A stretch of DNA of 64,000 nt from the NCBI GenBank assembly GCA_000333855.2, contig CM007324.1, positions 204,166 to 268,165 of the forward strand, in the 5' to 3' direction. This stretch comes from Endotrypanum monterogeii (Eukaryota; Euglenozoa; Kinetoplastea; Trypanosomatida; Trypanosomatidae). Made by a program: the position numbers and the translations under genes. Below the pieces are notes generated by a model that ran no database searches, had not been told where the DNA came from, and saw nothing but the letters and a program-made list of their open reading frames with translations. Numbering within the stretch: the stretch's first letter is position 1; every line of letters starts with the position of its first letter. Shown here one piece after another: positions 21,482-31,492 of this stretch.

Positions 21482-21982
21482 CTAATTCATGCGTTCGCCG
21501 CCGTCGTCGTCTGACTCACTGGGCGCCGATGATGAGGTCGAGGCTGATGCATCTGCATCGGAGTCTGAGTCCGAAACCAGACCATGACGCACTTTTTCCT
21601 CCAGTCGTCGCTTCTTCCGCATCTTCTTGGCAGCGCGGCGTTGACGCTTTTTCGCCTGTGCACTCTCTACTTTCTTGAGCTTGTCCTGGTGCACCTGACG
21701 TCGCTGCTGCTGCTCTGCCGCTGCTGCGGCTGCTGTGCGGAGGTGCTGCTGACGCACCTCCTCACGTTCTTCTGCTATACGTGTGTTTGTATTCGTCTTA
21801 CCACCCGCACCGGCAATGGTAGAGCGAAGGCGCGGCAGTGATCGCATCGTTGCGATACCGCGAATATATGACTCATGCTCACGCTGCAGACGCGCATCTC
21901 GTGCGGCCTTCTCCTCTGGTGTCAGAGGCGGCGGCATCGCGTTGCCGCCACGATTATTGCCGCTGGCCGCAGGCTCGGTCAT
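21482..21982 (-). CDS. Small basic protein, possibly PRKRIP1/DUF1168-like
   Basis: The protein has 166 residues with three parts: a Pro/Gly-rich N-terminus with a 'LTPEEKAARDARLQREHESYI' helix, a Gln/Arg/Lys-rich helix (about 65-130) ending in a dense basic cluster (KKRQRRAAKKMRKKRR), and an acidic Ser/Asp tail. This order (short GAG-type loop, long basic coiled helix, serine/acidic tail) resembles PRKRIP1/DUF1168 nuclear proteins that associate with the spliceosome, but the similarity is compositional and weak. A nuclear or nucleolar location is likely from the basic cluster. The start is the only upstream ATG before a stop-rich leader. Confidence 0.7.
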   Translation of the reverse strand: MTEPAASGNNRGGNAMPPPLTPEEKAARDARLQREHESYIRGIATMRSLPRLRSTIAGAGGKTNTNTRIAEEREEVRQQHLRTAAAAAAEQQQRRQVHQDKLKKVESAQAKKRQRRAAKKMRKKRRLEEKVRHGLVSDSDSDADASASTSSSAPSESDDDGGERMN

Positions 21983-22072
21983 GCTTCACTAAGGAGAGAA
22001 AAAAGGAGGGTCAGTGACGCTAACACACGTATTTGTACGTGCAGGGCCTAGCAGACATGCATATACACATGT

Positions 22073-22106
<34 letters not shown>

Positions 22107-22610
22107 TGGTGGTGGTGGTGGGGAGGTTAGGGAGAATGCAGGCGGAGATGAAACATCGGTGAGGGTGTGCTGGATCAGCAAATAGCATATGCCCTCACTC
22201 ATTTCAATCTACTTCCCTTGGCGCTTGCGCATGTGCCGCTATCAAGCTGCGGAACGTTCGCCGACTGTTTGTGCGGCGGGAAAGGGACCAGGGCGGAGGG
22301 CGGCGAAGGGGGTGGAGGGCGAGACAGTCTCCTCCCCCCCCCCCATCCCCTCACAAGAAAAAGAAATCCACAAGGAATAATGACAGCACCAGCGCCCCCT
22401 CTTTTTTTTTTTTCAAGAATTGGATACGTTTGTTTGTACGTCTACGAAATCCATGAGTGAAGTGTGTGCATCTAATCTGCCAGGGGCATACATTGTTCTA
22501 CTAAATCAAAAAAAAAAGAAAAAAGGGGAAAGGGGCAACGCATGTATGTGCACCAAAAAAAAAAAAAGAAAAAGGGCCGGTGAAATCCACACTGCTGCCT
22601 TTCTCCTTAT

Positions 22611-22641
<31 letters not shown>

Positions 22642-22796
22642 TTAGGTAAAGATGTACGGCAGAGGTGCTCGAAGTCCTGCAGCGATACTCAATCTTGTGT
22701 TGTGAGCCGCAGTACGGTACAGCCCACAGGTGTCCTCGGGGAAACATTTTTTTTTTCTTAATTCGCCTAACCTGCTCCCTTTCTTCCCCACGGGTA
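21983..22796. other. Intergenic spacer
   Basis: Contains (GT)n/(GGT)n at about 22074-22121 and (CA)n at 22616-22641, with A- and T-runs. A pyrimidine-rich segment follows the 22797 stop on the 3' side. No gene is seen. Confidence 0.65.
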
Positions 22797-25700
22797 CTAC
22801 CGGCGCCGTTGGTGTTTACCTTCCTGTCTGTGCGACGTCAGGAAGGGAGAGGCGTGACGCACAACATTTCCCCTTGTCTTGTGTGAACTCGTGTTTAGAT
22901 TTTCGCTGGGTGTGGGTGTTGCAGCAGTGATGACAGGTGATGTAGCGCCGATGTGAGTGGCCTTTCCCTTGGTGATCTTGTGTGGGTGCGTAGCTGATGA
23001 GTTGGCGTTGGCGCAGTTCGCCGCGCGCGGTCGTATCGGCAGAGGCGGCGGCAGACGTGGGCTAGTGGATGACGGGGAAGCGGTAGATAGCCCAGGGTCT
23101 GCAGGGATGGACCGCGGAAGCGCAAACGCAGTCGTTGGTGAGGTGATCGGCACTGCCCTTGCCGTCGGTTTCGCGGACGTGTCTTCTCGAACTTGCTGAC
23201 GTCGGCGAGCGAATTTTCTGGTGTGGTGCCGTCGATCGACGTGCTGAGTGTCTCTGTTGTCATCATCCCTGGCATTGCTCTCACGCAGGCGCTTCAGAGT
23301 AGTATGGAGTGGCGACGAGTACTGCTTGTGGAGGCGATCTGTACGCCCCCCGGGTGCGCCATCTGCTGCCGCTACTGACGCCAGCGGCGGTTGCCGGGGG
23401 CGAGTCGCTGGTGAGGGGAAGACGTGCGAAGAGGCAAGCGCGACTGTCGCCTGTTCGTCGTCGCCGCCACCACACCCCACGCTGCAACACGGTAGTTCTT
23501 CGTTGCTTCCAGCGCAACGGGAGGAGAGGTCGATGCCCGTTGCCTCTGCCGCAAGGCCGCTGCCGTTGGTGTGCGGCGCTGCCACTACCGGCACGTTCCC
23601 CCGTGGCCTCGTCACGGCTCTGTCGGGAGAGTGATGCACCCTGGGGTCCGGTGGCTGAGGGGAGACACTAGATGATGCCTCGAGGCCTCCGTAGCAGAGC
23701 ATCAATCTTGCGCTGTCGCCATCCTGGCTGTCTTGAGCACTCCCTCCATCCTGAGAAAGCATGACATAGCGGAGAGGCTCGCTGCCTGGGTTGCACTGGC
23801 TCAGACTCGGGCTTCGGAACGCATCACTGCTGGAATGTGTAACAGGTCGTACCCTTTGGAGCGAGCGGAGCCGCCACTGCTGCCGGCGTAGTACATCGTC
23901 GGCCTCATCAGCCCACCGGAAGTCCAAGGTGGAAACGGAGCGGCGTGCTGTCCCATCCTCAGACGGGGCACCGTGCTGTTGCTGCTGCTGTTGCTGCTGC
24001 TGCTGCCCTCCTCCAAGATCTGAGGCGCAGAGTAAATAATTGCTGCCATGCTGTTGAGGGGAGGGAGCGGATGAGGCGAGGACAACCGGTGCGTCCGCCA
24101 CGGAGGTAGGGGCTGCGCTGGTAATACGCGCTACTTCTTCTTCGGCGCCGGCGTCGCTGACGACACACTGGTGCTCAACGACAACAGTGTCAGGCGGACC
24201 TCGACTGTCCTCATCTCGTTCCACAAGACAAGTCCCATCTGCCGGTGGATCTTTTGCTTCGCTGTCTCGGGACTCTGCGATGCTCCTCCGGCTATCTTGC
24301 GTAGTGTTCCACAGGGTGCTTCTACGCGTCCTCACCGCTGGGGCCGTCCTCGCATGCCGACAGACCTCGCGCGATGGTGTGTGGGGCGTCAGCGCGACGT
24401 CACCTTCAGGGCAGTCGGCGCAGATTTCATTGGTGGAGTCTGCAGTGTAGTCCCTTTGATTTGTGTCTGGGGAAACCTCAAGGGCGGCCGGCGTTGTTGC
24501 ATGTACAGGAGAGTCTGTCGACACCGGCGGGGACTGGAGGTCATCGAGAGGCCGTTCCTCCGCACGCGGTGTTGACCACCGCGACGGGGAGGAGAAAGAG
24601 GGCGGAGACGGAGGCGGCGGCGGCAACGGTGAATAAGCCGTCTGGGTGACACGCATGTGCCCCTCTCTGCTCCCTCGACTCAGCCCATCAGAGCCACGGC
24701 ACTGCACCGGTGACTGCCTCCACTGCCGCTGCTCAGGGCTGAAGACGAGTCCGTCGGGGTCGGTGCGGGGGCTTACCAAGGTCGACTCCCTGGTGGCGAG
24801 TTGAGCGGGTTCCATTGGATTTAGGCCTGTCCGAGTCTCCTCATGTCTTTCGGACCTCCGCGGTTGCCCTGACGCAACGCCAGTGACGATGGCCTCGCTG
24901 TGCTGTTCCTCCACAAATCTAGCAGCTGGGGATTTTGTGAGGGAACGGAGCTTTACGTCATCATTGTCATCCCCTTCACCGCTTTCTCCTCCCCCTTCTC
25001 CAGTGCCCGGATCTCTGTCAAGTGAGAGGTGGTGGTGGTGGTGCCACGCGCGTGTTGCCGCGGTGGCGGTAGCAAGAGCTGCAGTATCCCATTCTACAAG
25101 TGAATTTCCCAACACCTCTCCCTCTCCAGCCTCGCCTACGGGAGGCCTCGAAGGGGAATCGCAGACCCCATTGTCCAAGGGACTATTGCAGTTGCTCTCT
25201 CCTTTGGGGGTGGACGCTGACGTGAGGGACGCCTGCGCGTGGGCTGCCGGGGCCGCGCCTATCAAGATCGCTTTGTCACCGCCTTCGATTTGCTCGCTCT
25301 CGCTCTTCCGGGAATTGAGGCCGTCCTGCTCCATGCTCAGAGGTTCAGCCGCTGCGGTCTTTATCATTATACCTGTCTGTGCCGCCGGGGCCCGAGATAG
25401 CGGCGACAAGGGTTGTATCGGTTGGTCCGAGGTGAATACGGCGCCTACAGAGCCGTCAGCTAGCGAGGCGGAAGACGCGGCACGCTTCGAGCAGGGAAGC
25501 AGTCGCACGGCACGGCGACCACCGCCTTCGTTGTCGTCGTCAGTGTCCGTCTCGAGGTTGCAGACGGAGCGGTGCAGCACCGACGTTTGAGGAGAGGACA
25601 GGGCAGAAGACACCACGACGGTGTCATGATGGGAGAGTGTCGACGCAGCGATAGGGGGGGACCGCGGAGGATTTTTACGGTTGGCATTACGGTCTGCGTG

Positions 25701-26447
25701 GGCGTTGGTGCAGGTTTGCATGCCGTACTGCTGTGCGGGCCTTGGGGATTTCGCTGGGTCCGTCGCCCACGGCGGTCGCTGAGGAGGCTCGCTTGCCTGG
25801 GAAGGCGCCTGAAGCGGCGCCGTAGCGTACACCCCGCTCTCCGGGGATGACGTTGACGACGAGCTAGGGATGGGGCAGGGGACGGGAAGCAACCTCAACG
25901 CTGATGCTCGTCCCATGTCGCCTGAAATAATTTCCTTCGTGGGTTCAACGGCGGAGAAATTTGCGTCCCGAGCCGACGGCCGCTCCTCTTCTCCCTCCTG
26001 ACCCTCTACTCGGATCTCGTGTAGAGGCGTCTGCATTTCTACTGCAACGGTTGCTGCGGTTGTCACACTGGAGAAGTGTGCTGCTGGTGAAACAGCGGCC
26101 ACTTGTGCCATCGGCGGAGGCGAGAAGGCCCCGGGCTGTGTCTTCCCTTCCTCAGAATGCGTCACTGCCCACCGCAGGTCATGAGCACTGTAGCGAGAGC
26201 CATGTGCTTTGTTGCTCTCGGTGTTGCTCTTATCGGACACGCAGAGGTACAGAAGACGCTCCACCGTGAGTGACATCCTAGCTGGTGTGTACAGCTGCTC
26301 CCAAAGCGCGTACATGCTCGCCCGTATCACGTTCTCCTCGGCAGCGCTCGGTGTGCCGCCACCCTGCATATTTTTTTCGCTACGCTTGCTATCTAAACGA
26401 CACTTATTATCCTCAGCCTCAGCTGGTCTCCTCCGTGGAGAGGGCAT
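22797..26447 (-). CDS. Large disordered protein with polyglutamine tract, unknown
   Basis: The protein has 1216 residues from the ATG at 26447 (MPSPRRRPAEAED); codons upstream translate a (CA)n-type leader. The N-terminus contains a probably folded helical piece (about residues 25-75, 'ENVIRASMYALWEQLYTPARMSLTVERLLYLCVSD'), which looks like the only ordered part. The rest is Ser/Pro/Ala-rich and disordered, with acidic patches, a His run (HHHHHH-type), a polyproline stretch and a tract of ten glutamines encoded by near 23978-24003. The C-terminus is basic and ends in three Arg. No catalytic domain is recognised. Such proteins in this group are often cytoskeletal or regulatory, but no role can be assigned. 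Confidence 0.75.
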   Translation of the reverse strand: MPSPRRRPAEAEDNKCRLDSKRSEKNMQGGGTPSAAEENVIRASMYALWEQLYTPARMSLTVERLLYLCVSDKSNTESNKAHGSRYSAHDLRWAVTHSEEGKTQPGAFSPPPMAQVAAVSPAAHFSSVTTAATVAVEMQTPLHEIRVEGQEGEEERPSARDANFSAVEPTKEIISGDMGRASALRLLPVPCPIPSSSSTSSPESGVYATAPLQAPSQASEPPQRPPWATDPAKSPRPAQQYGMQTCTNAHADRNANRKNPPRSPPIAASTLSHHDTVVVSSALSSPQTSVLHRSVCNLETDTDDDNEGGGRRAVRLLPCSKRAASSASLADGSVGAVFTSDQPIQPLSPLSRAPAAQTGIMIKTAAAEPLSMEQDGLNSRKSESEQIEGGDKAILIGAAPAAHAQASLTSASTPKGESNCNSPLDNGVCDSPSRPPVGEAGEGEVLGNSLVEWDTAALATATAATRAWHHHHHLSLDRDPGTGEGGGESGEGDDNDDVKLRSLTKSPAARFVEEQHSEAIVTGVASGQPRRSERHEETRTGLNPMEPAQLATRESTLVSPRTDPDGLVFSPEQRQWRQSPVQCRGSDGLSRGSREGHMRVTQTAYSPLPPPPPSPPSFSSPSRWSTPRAEERPLDDLQSPPVSTDSPVHATTPAALEVSPDTNQRDYTADSTNEICADCPEGDVALTPHTPSREVCRHARTAPAVRTRRSTLWNTTQDSRRSIAESRDSEAKDPPADGTCLVERDEDSRGPPDTVVVEHQCVVSDAGAEEEVARITSAAPTSVADAPVVLASSAPSPQQHGSNYLLCASDLGGGQQQQQQQQQQHGAPSEDGTARRSVSTLDFRWADEADDVLRRQQWRLRSLQRVRPVTHSSSDAFRSPSLSQCNPGSEPLRYVMLSQDGGSAQDSQDGDSARLMLCYGGLEASSSVSPQPPDPRVHHSPDRAVTRPRGNVPVVAAPHTNGSGLAAEATGIDLSSRCAGSNEELPCCSVGCGGGDDEQATVALASSHVFPSPATRPRQPPLASVAAADGAPGGRTDRLHKQYSSPLHTTLKRLRESNARDDDNRDTQHVDRRHHTRKFARRRQQVREDTSAKPTARAVPITSPTTAFALPRSIPADPGLSTASPSSTSPRLPPPLPIRPRAANCANANSSATHPHKITKGKATHIGATSPVITAATPTPSENLNTSSHKTRGNVVRHASPFLTSHRQEGKHQRRR

Positions 26448-28983
26448 TGCCGCATATACGAACACACGGGTGTATATGTATGTGTGTGTGTGCAGAGGGA
26501 GAGGACGAGAAGCAGCGAGAAAAGCAAACAACGTCTAAGAAAAATGCGGAGGAGGAGGAGGAGGAGGGGCAGATGATCGCTTCCCTCCTATCCCCCCTAT
26601 CAGGGCACACAGGCCACCAATAAAGCGTCACCTGTAATCGAGTACCTCTTCCCTCCGCCTGTGTGTCCGAGAAGATGCGGAGGAGGAATGGCCGTGGTGG
26701 TGGTGGGATGTGTGCCCTCTAACGGCCAGAATGGATCTATTCGAAAAAAGAAAAAGTATCGCTCTAGGGAAAAAAGAATGTGTATCTGTGTAAGTTACAG
26801 TGCATGCAAATACGAGCACCCAGCGGTTCAGCTTGCAAGTGATCAGCAAAATCTAGGAAACAACTCCGGGAGAGGTGGCGTGTGCAAGTTGTAGACTTCA
26901 GGAGCGTCACGCAAACGGCTACAGGAATGTGTGTGTGTGTGTTGAGAGAGGAGCAGGGAGAAGTCAACAAAGATTTTTGATGGGTGAGGAATAGACATGG
27001 GGCAAAAGAAAAAGATGACTTCACCGCTGCAGTGGCGGTGGTGGTGTACGCGCTGCTAGACGGCGCGGGGAGGAGGAAGTCGGTGGATGAATAATAGGGG
27101 CCGTTATTGAGAGTGTAGAAACGGAAGAAATGTCCTCAAATGCAGCAGCAGCAACATAGCGTGGATGTAAGGAAATCAAAAGAACATACACACACACAAA
27201 GAATAAATAAATAAATATATATATATACATAAATGTAAATGTCTTCTCCCGTCTTCAATGTGCCACGGTACCATAAACATTTGTTTGTTTTTGTAGATGT
27301 ATACGGGTAGACGCGTGTGTGCTTATGGGTGTACCACTACGACGACACCCTCTTATTATTATTACTCAGCAAGTGTGTGCATGTGCGTGTGTTAACTGGA
27401 GCAGAAGAAGGAAAGGGCATCAGCCAGCTGTACGTGTGAACACGGCTTAGGAGAGTCGCAAGACACTCGGCTAACAGCAGCTAATGCGGGTGCAGGCTTT
27501 GCCTCGATTGTGTCATCCTTCTGTTGGAGACCCTTGAAGGGGACGGTATTCGTGCAACCTTCCGCTCACAATGTATCCCGTGTTCATGTGCGCGGTCTAT
27601 GCAGGAGCTACACCTTTTTGTTGTTGTTGTGTCGCAGTGGGCAGTATCCCCAGCTTCGCCGCCGCCGCCGCCACGTAAAAGGGGAGTACTCCCAGACGTA
27701 AAGACAAAATGAAGAAGTGAATCCCAGCATGCAACATCTCCTGTCACCAAGGAAGGGTGATACTCTCCTGATTCCTATCCCGTCTGGTGGGGAAAGTCAG
27801 GTGATCAGTCACCCGCCCAGTCGAGTTCCGTCTGCTAGAGTTGATTTGTGTCGGTGATTCCGCCTTTTTTTTTTGTGCCTTCACTTTAGGGGCAACAGCC
27901 CTTCTAAATCAGTGGGCCAACATGACCGATGCCGCGTCAGTTGTCGTCATTCTCATCATCATCCCAGGGAGGGATTCGCAGTGCACCAAATAAATGAAGT
28001 GCCGAATGTCGTGTTCGCTGCCGTTGGTCCAAGGAAAAACGCGGTCGACTTCCGTGCCTTGGAACGATTCTCGACGAGGATTGACAGGACTGCGCTCTCC
28101 CTGCATGGTAGAACAAGACGTCTTCTGCTGTGTCGGCAGCGGGCGAAACAGGGCGCCACATCAGGGGGTTCGGAGAGTTTGGAAAAGGTGTGTGTGCTGG
28201 AGGAAAGGTCGATGGCGGTGCATTTCAGGTTACAGCTCCTTTTTAAAGAAGTATACCAAGGAGGTGATGGCTTGAGTGAGAAACAAAACGTATGGCGTCG
28301 CTTCTAACGCCAGCGTTGAGAGATTTTTGCTCTATCCTGTCAAACAAAGTTGTTCAATTGCGTTAGATTCACTTTCACATCTCTGGGGCAGCTTACAAGA
28401 AGAATCTTGCAGCTGCGAGGTTGCCATGTGCAGCTGGTAGAGAGAGAGAGCTCAACCGGAGTGAACAGAAGCAACTGTTTCAAAGCCGTGACGGTATATT
28501 GTTTTCAAAGGCACGAAGTTGCATTGCCGCATCCATAATCTAGTCACTATGCATATACTGCCACATATAGAGCGTGACGTGCCGCCATCTGCTGTGGTCA
28601 TGGGTATTGAGGGGTGAAAATAGACTGCAGGTCGACGTGTAGAGAGCACATAGAGTTGCAAAAAATAAGGGAAGGGCGATATGAGATATATCATTAGCCT
28701 GACCGAAAGGATAAGGCGCTTGCCATCTCGGATCTTCTAGATCCCTCCTCTGGTTTGCCATCCAGAAGAGAAATCAATTGGTTGTGTGGTGATCCGGTCT
28801 CTAGTTTCTCTACTGGTTTCAATACACAGCAGCTTTGCAGATGCTCACATCTGCTTGTTTGTTTTTTGCGAAACATGTTCATCAGTAGTGCCCAGAGTAG
28901 CCGGTGTAAAGGCAAAGCTAAAAAAAAAAACATTCTCGGAGGCTTAGAAGACAAAAACAAAGAGAAAAAGCAGTGGGGATATA

Positions 28984-29023
<40 letters not shown>

Positions 29024-29203
29024 TGCGTGTGAGAGCAAAAAAGCGATTGTATTATTAAAAAAAAAAGTATATGAGCTCTTCCAAGTGGTTCAACGGAGCT
29101 TTTCCCTCTTGCTATTGCGATGTAAATGATCTTCACAGGCACCACCAAAACTGGAAAAAAAAAAGAGCTGCAAAAATAGATTTATCGAAATGAAATTCAA
29201 CCT
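26448..29203. other. Long spacer, composition drops toward AT-rich
   Basis: About 2.75 kb between two genes. The first part is ordinary spacer with (GT)n (26930-26943) and (TA)n (27214-27229). From about 27.5 kb simple repeats become rare and GC content falls. Several short frames on both strands between 27873 and 28307 have plausible amino-acid content, but none has support as a gene. A tRNA-like segment lies at 28693-28767 and (TA)n at 28989-29024 (see findings). Confidence 0.55.
28693..28767 (+). pseudogene. tRNA-Arg-like relic (A-box and B-box-like)
   Basis: Bases 28700-28723 closely match the D-arm/A-box region of eukaryotic tRNA-Arg (TGACCGAAAGGATAAGGCGC followed by TTGCC), and 'TCGGATC' follows at 28728-28734 where an Arg UCG anticodon would lie. 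A T-arm-like hairpin (TCTGG ... CCAGA) with a B-box-like GGTTTGCCATCC is at about 28750-28765. The acceptor and anticodon stems do not pair, so a working tRNA is unlikely. The comparison is from memory of tRNA-Arg sequences. Confidence 0.35.
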
Positions 29204-30223
29204 TCATAGCCCGGGTAGACGTTGCTTTCCACCTGAGGTGGTGTCCACTGCTGAGGTTTGTTGCTTGTGGCTGGGTTGCCTTGTGTATGCTGCAGAGCTC
29301 AATGGACGCATTATGTAAAGCGGTAGTCCAGGCTGAAGATGCGCAGGTCGGTAGGTACTAGCTTCGGAGAAAGTCGTTCTCGTTGCACTAGGAGGAGCTC
29401 TACGCACTGAGGTAAAAATTGATTTATGTGCATGCCTTTTGTGGTGGTCAAGCCCAGGAGCTGTCTGTGGTCTTGATGCAATAACTTTGTACTTTTCCGT
29501 GTATTTTCTTTTTTCATTGGTTAGCAATACATTACCATTTGGGTGAGGTTCGGATTGCTTTCGGCTTTGATTATTCAATGATGCTATGAGAACATCAGAA
29601 CGAGGAAAATCGATTTGGTGCTTGGGCTCGCTCCGATCCACCAAAATACTGAGGATAATCTGTGAGGAGCACCAAAACCGTAGCTTCCTATCTACTAAAC
29701 TTGTCACTTCTGTGGTCCACCCTGTAACCCATCTTCTCACTGCGTCACACAAGTGTTCAAAATGGGGTGCGTATTGATCGCTTTCAGATACTTCGGTAAC
29801 CTCCTCTGGATAGCATGTCTGTGTAGCAACTGCGACGCGCAGATGTGCACACGAGGCCGGTTGTGAGGCTATTTTTTGGGGAGTCGATATTTCTTTCCCA
29901 TTGCCTCCGAAAAGAGCTATCTTTTTCCACATGTTTGCCTCTTTCTCAGCCTCGACCAGTTTTGATCGCAGTAACTGTGCGTGTGCATCAAATATATGCT
30001 CAATAACGTTGTTGGCAAGCTGCTCATGGTCAACACGCAGAGGCTGCATCACATTTGAGGTGAGTCCTGCAGGCTCGGCGCTCAGAACAGCTAATGATTT
30101 CTCAAGAACTTCATTTTGATACGCCAGGTAAGTGAGTGCCTCACCGCTGTCGACAAACCTTGGAGCCTTTGTTGCTCTAAATTCTCGTATCAACGCTATA
30201 ACCTGCTCTCTCGCACCAGACAT
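29204..30223 (-). CDS. Helical protein of unknown function in AT-rich DNA
   Basis: The protein has 339 residues from the ATG at 30223 (MSGAREQVIALIREF); the frame opens four codons earlier only at a GTG. The N-terminal ~120 residues are well ordered and mostly helical, with heptad-like hydrophobic spacing ('ALTYLAYQNEVLEKSLAVL', 'NNVIEHIFDAHAQLLRSKLVEAEKEANMWKKIALFGG'), ending in a likely coiled coil. The C-terminal half is polar, Ser/Thr/Arg-rich and probably disordered. Codon choice is AT-rich (many ATA, TTA, AGA, CCA, GTT) and unlike the other genes here. No family is recognised; a cytoskeletal or scaffold role would fit but is a guess. Confidence 0.72.
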   Translation of the reverse strand: MSGAREQVIALIREFRATKAPRFVDSGEALTYLAYQNEVLEKSLAVLSAEPAGLTSNVMQPLRVDHEQLANNVIEHIFDAHAQLLRSKLVEAEKEANMWKKIALFGGNGKEISTPQKIASQPASCAHLRVAVATQTCYPEEVTEVSESDQYAPHFEHLCDAVRRWVTGWTTEVTSLVDRKLRFWCSSQIILSILVDRSEPKHQIDFPRSDVLIASLNNQSRKQSEPHPNGNVLLTNEKRKYTEKYKVIASRPQTAPGLDHHKRHAHKSIFTSVRRAPPSATRTTFSEASTYRPAHLQPGLPLYIMRPLSSAAYTRQPSHKQQTSAVDTTSGGKQRLPGL

Positions 30224-30592
30224 TATTGGAACCACCAGGTGATTTTGAAGAAATGCAAGTGGTCTTGGAGTAGAGGTGCATTATTGTTGGCAGTAGGCAA
30301 TGTGAAGGAATTCATCAGATGAAGCACGAGTTTTCAAGGGAAGTGACAAAGGTAAATGTTTGAGCAAACATTTGAAGCTGTGTCCCAGTACGCAACAAAA
30401 ATAATCGTAGCTGCGATTCAAAATACAAAAATGAAATGTGGCTATCAGAGGGCGTCTGGTTCTCAATAGCCAGCCCTCCATTGGGTATATATGACATGTG
30501 TTTGCAGCCGGCTGCTCACCACTTTGTCCGGGGTTAGTCTATTTCCTCGAAGAAATCCCAACTTTTTTTCTGTCATTATATAAATATATATA

Positions 30593-30627
<35 letters not shown>

Positions 30628-30889
30628 ACAATTTTTTTTTTTGATATCGCCAAGCTAAGGAACTGACTAGGAAAACAAATAGGTGTCAGAAATAACAGAT
30701 GGTCTTCAACGGAATGCTGATCAAGAGTCGCATTGCACTGACTTCCTGATTGCATATGCTGCTCGTGTTCTGACAACGAAAAGCCATAGAAGCTTTTGTA
30801 ATTTTCTACTTGCTAAGATTCATGAGCTAAAAAAAGAGAAAAACCTGGAAAAGTACTCTGTGTGTGTGGATGACAATACGTGGTATCAA
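30224..30889. other. AT-rich intergenic spacer
   Basis: No gene is seen. A (TA)n-rich tract covers about 30577-30629 with a T-run at 30631-30642. The rest is AT-rich non-repetitive DNA, forming the 3' UTR of the single-span membrane protein and the leader of the helical protein. Confidence 0.6.
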
Positions 30890-31492
30890 TTACTTGAACT
30901 CAGCGTACTGAGGGGCTTGGCCGTAGCGGTACCACCAGATGATCAGGGTCATGACAAATGCCAGCATCGTTGTAGCAAAGCTGCAATACCAAATCAGAGA
31001 CATGAATTCTTCATCCGTACCGGGGCGAGAGTTCTGATTCATTGCGTTCTCGGTAACGCCGACAAGATTTGTCGACTCACAGACGAACAAGACACGTGTC
31101 CATAGTTCCTGCATATGCTTCTTGTAGTCATTGCTCATCTTCTTGCTGGTCATGTAGCTGGTTAGGCGCTTTACCTCGTACTCGTCCTTTGGGATAATGC
31201 TGCCCATGTGGTCCAGTTCTACGGTGTTTGTAATGGTCGCAGCATAGCAGCCATTTTTGAAGGTCATCTTATTCTTCATGTAGCGCTTTACGATCTCGTG
31301 AAAGCGGAGCTCGGCGGCAGTACGAACTTTGGTGCGGAAAACGTGACGGCGAAGCGGGTAGTACACCTTATTCACTTCCTTGTACACAAACTTCTTGGCC
31401 AAAGGGCTAGTGTAGTTGCACATGGGGTTAGACTGGCCACCGAAGGTGGCCATGGCACCCCCGAGGGTCATATTACCGAAGTTCATCGTCAT
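30890..31492 (-). CDS. Single-span membrane protein, possibly mitochondrial
   Basis: The protein has 200 residues, with one strong hydrophobic span near 164-188 ('FMSLIWYCSFATTMLAFVMTL') followed by an aromatic/basic end. The soluble part is basic and well folded in appearance (many Lys, Arg, Tyr; few low-complexity residues) and uses codons typical of well-expressed trypanosomatid genes (AAG, TAC, CGC), although the gene sits in AT-rich surroundings. The N-terminus is not a signal peptide. The size, basic matrix-like domain and single C-terminal span resemble accessory subunits of mitochondrial inner-membrane complexes, but I cannot name the protein and this is inference only. Confidence 0.8.
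   Translation of the reverse strand: MTMNFGNMTLGGAMATFGGQSNPMCNYTSPLAKKFVYKEVNKVYYPLRRHVFRTKVRTAAELRFHEIVKRYMKNKMTFKNGCYAATITNTVELDHMGSIIPKDEYEVKRLTSYMTSKKMSNDYKKHMQELWTRVLFVCESTNLVGVTENAMNQNSRPGTDEEFMSLIWYCSFATTMLAFVMTLIIWWYRYGQAPQYAEFK

Noticed and set aside
28420..28465. A second tRNA-like A-box ('CAGCTGGTAGAG')
   Set aside because: Only a short match; no pairing stems, no B-box at the right distance, and the following (GA)n explains the resemblance.
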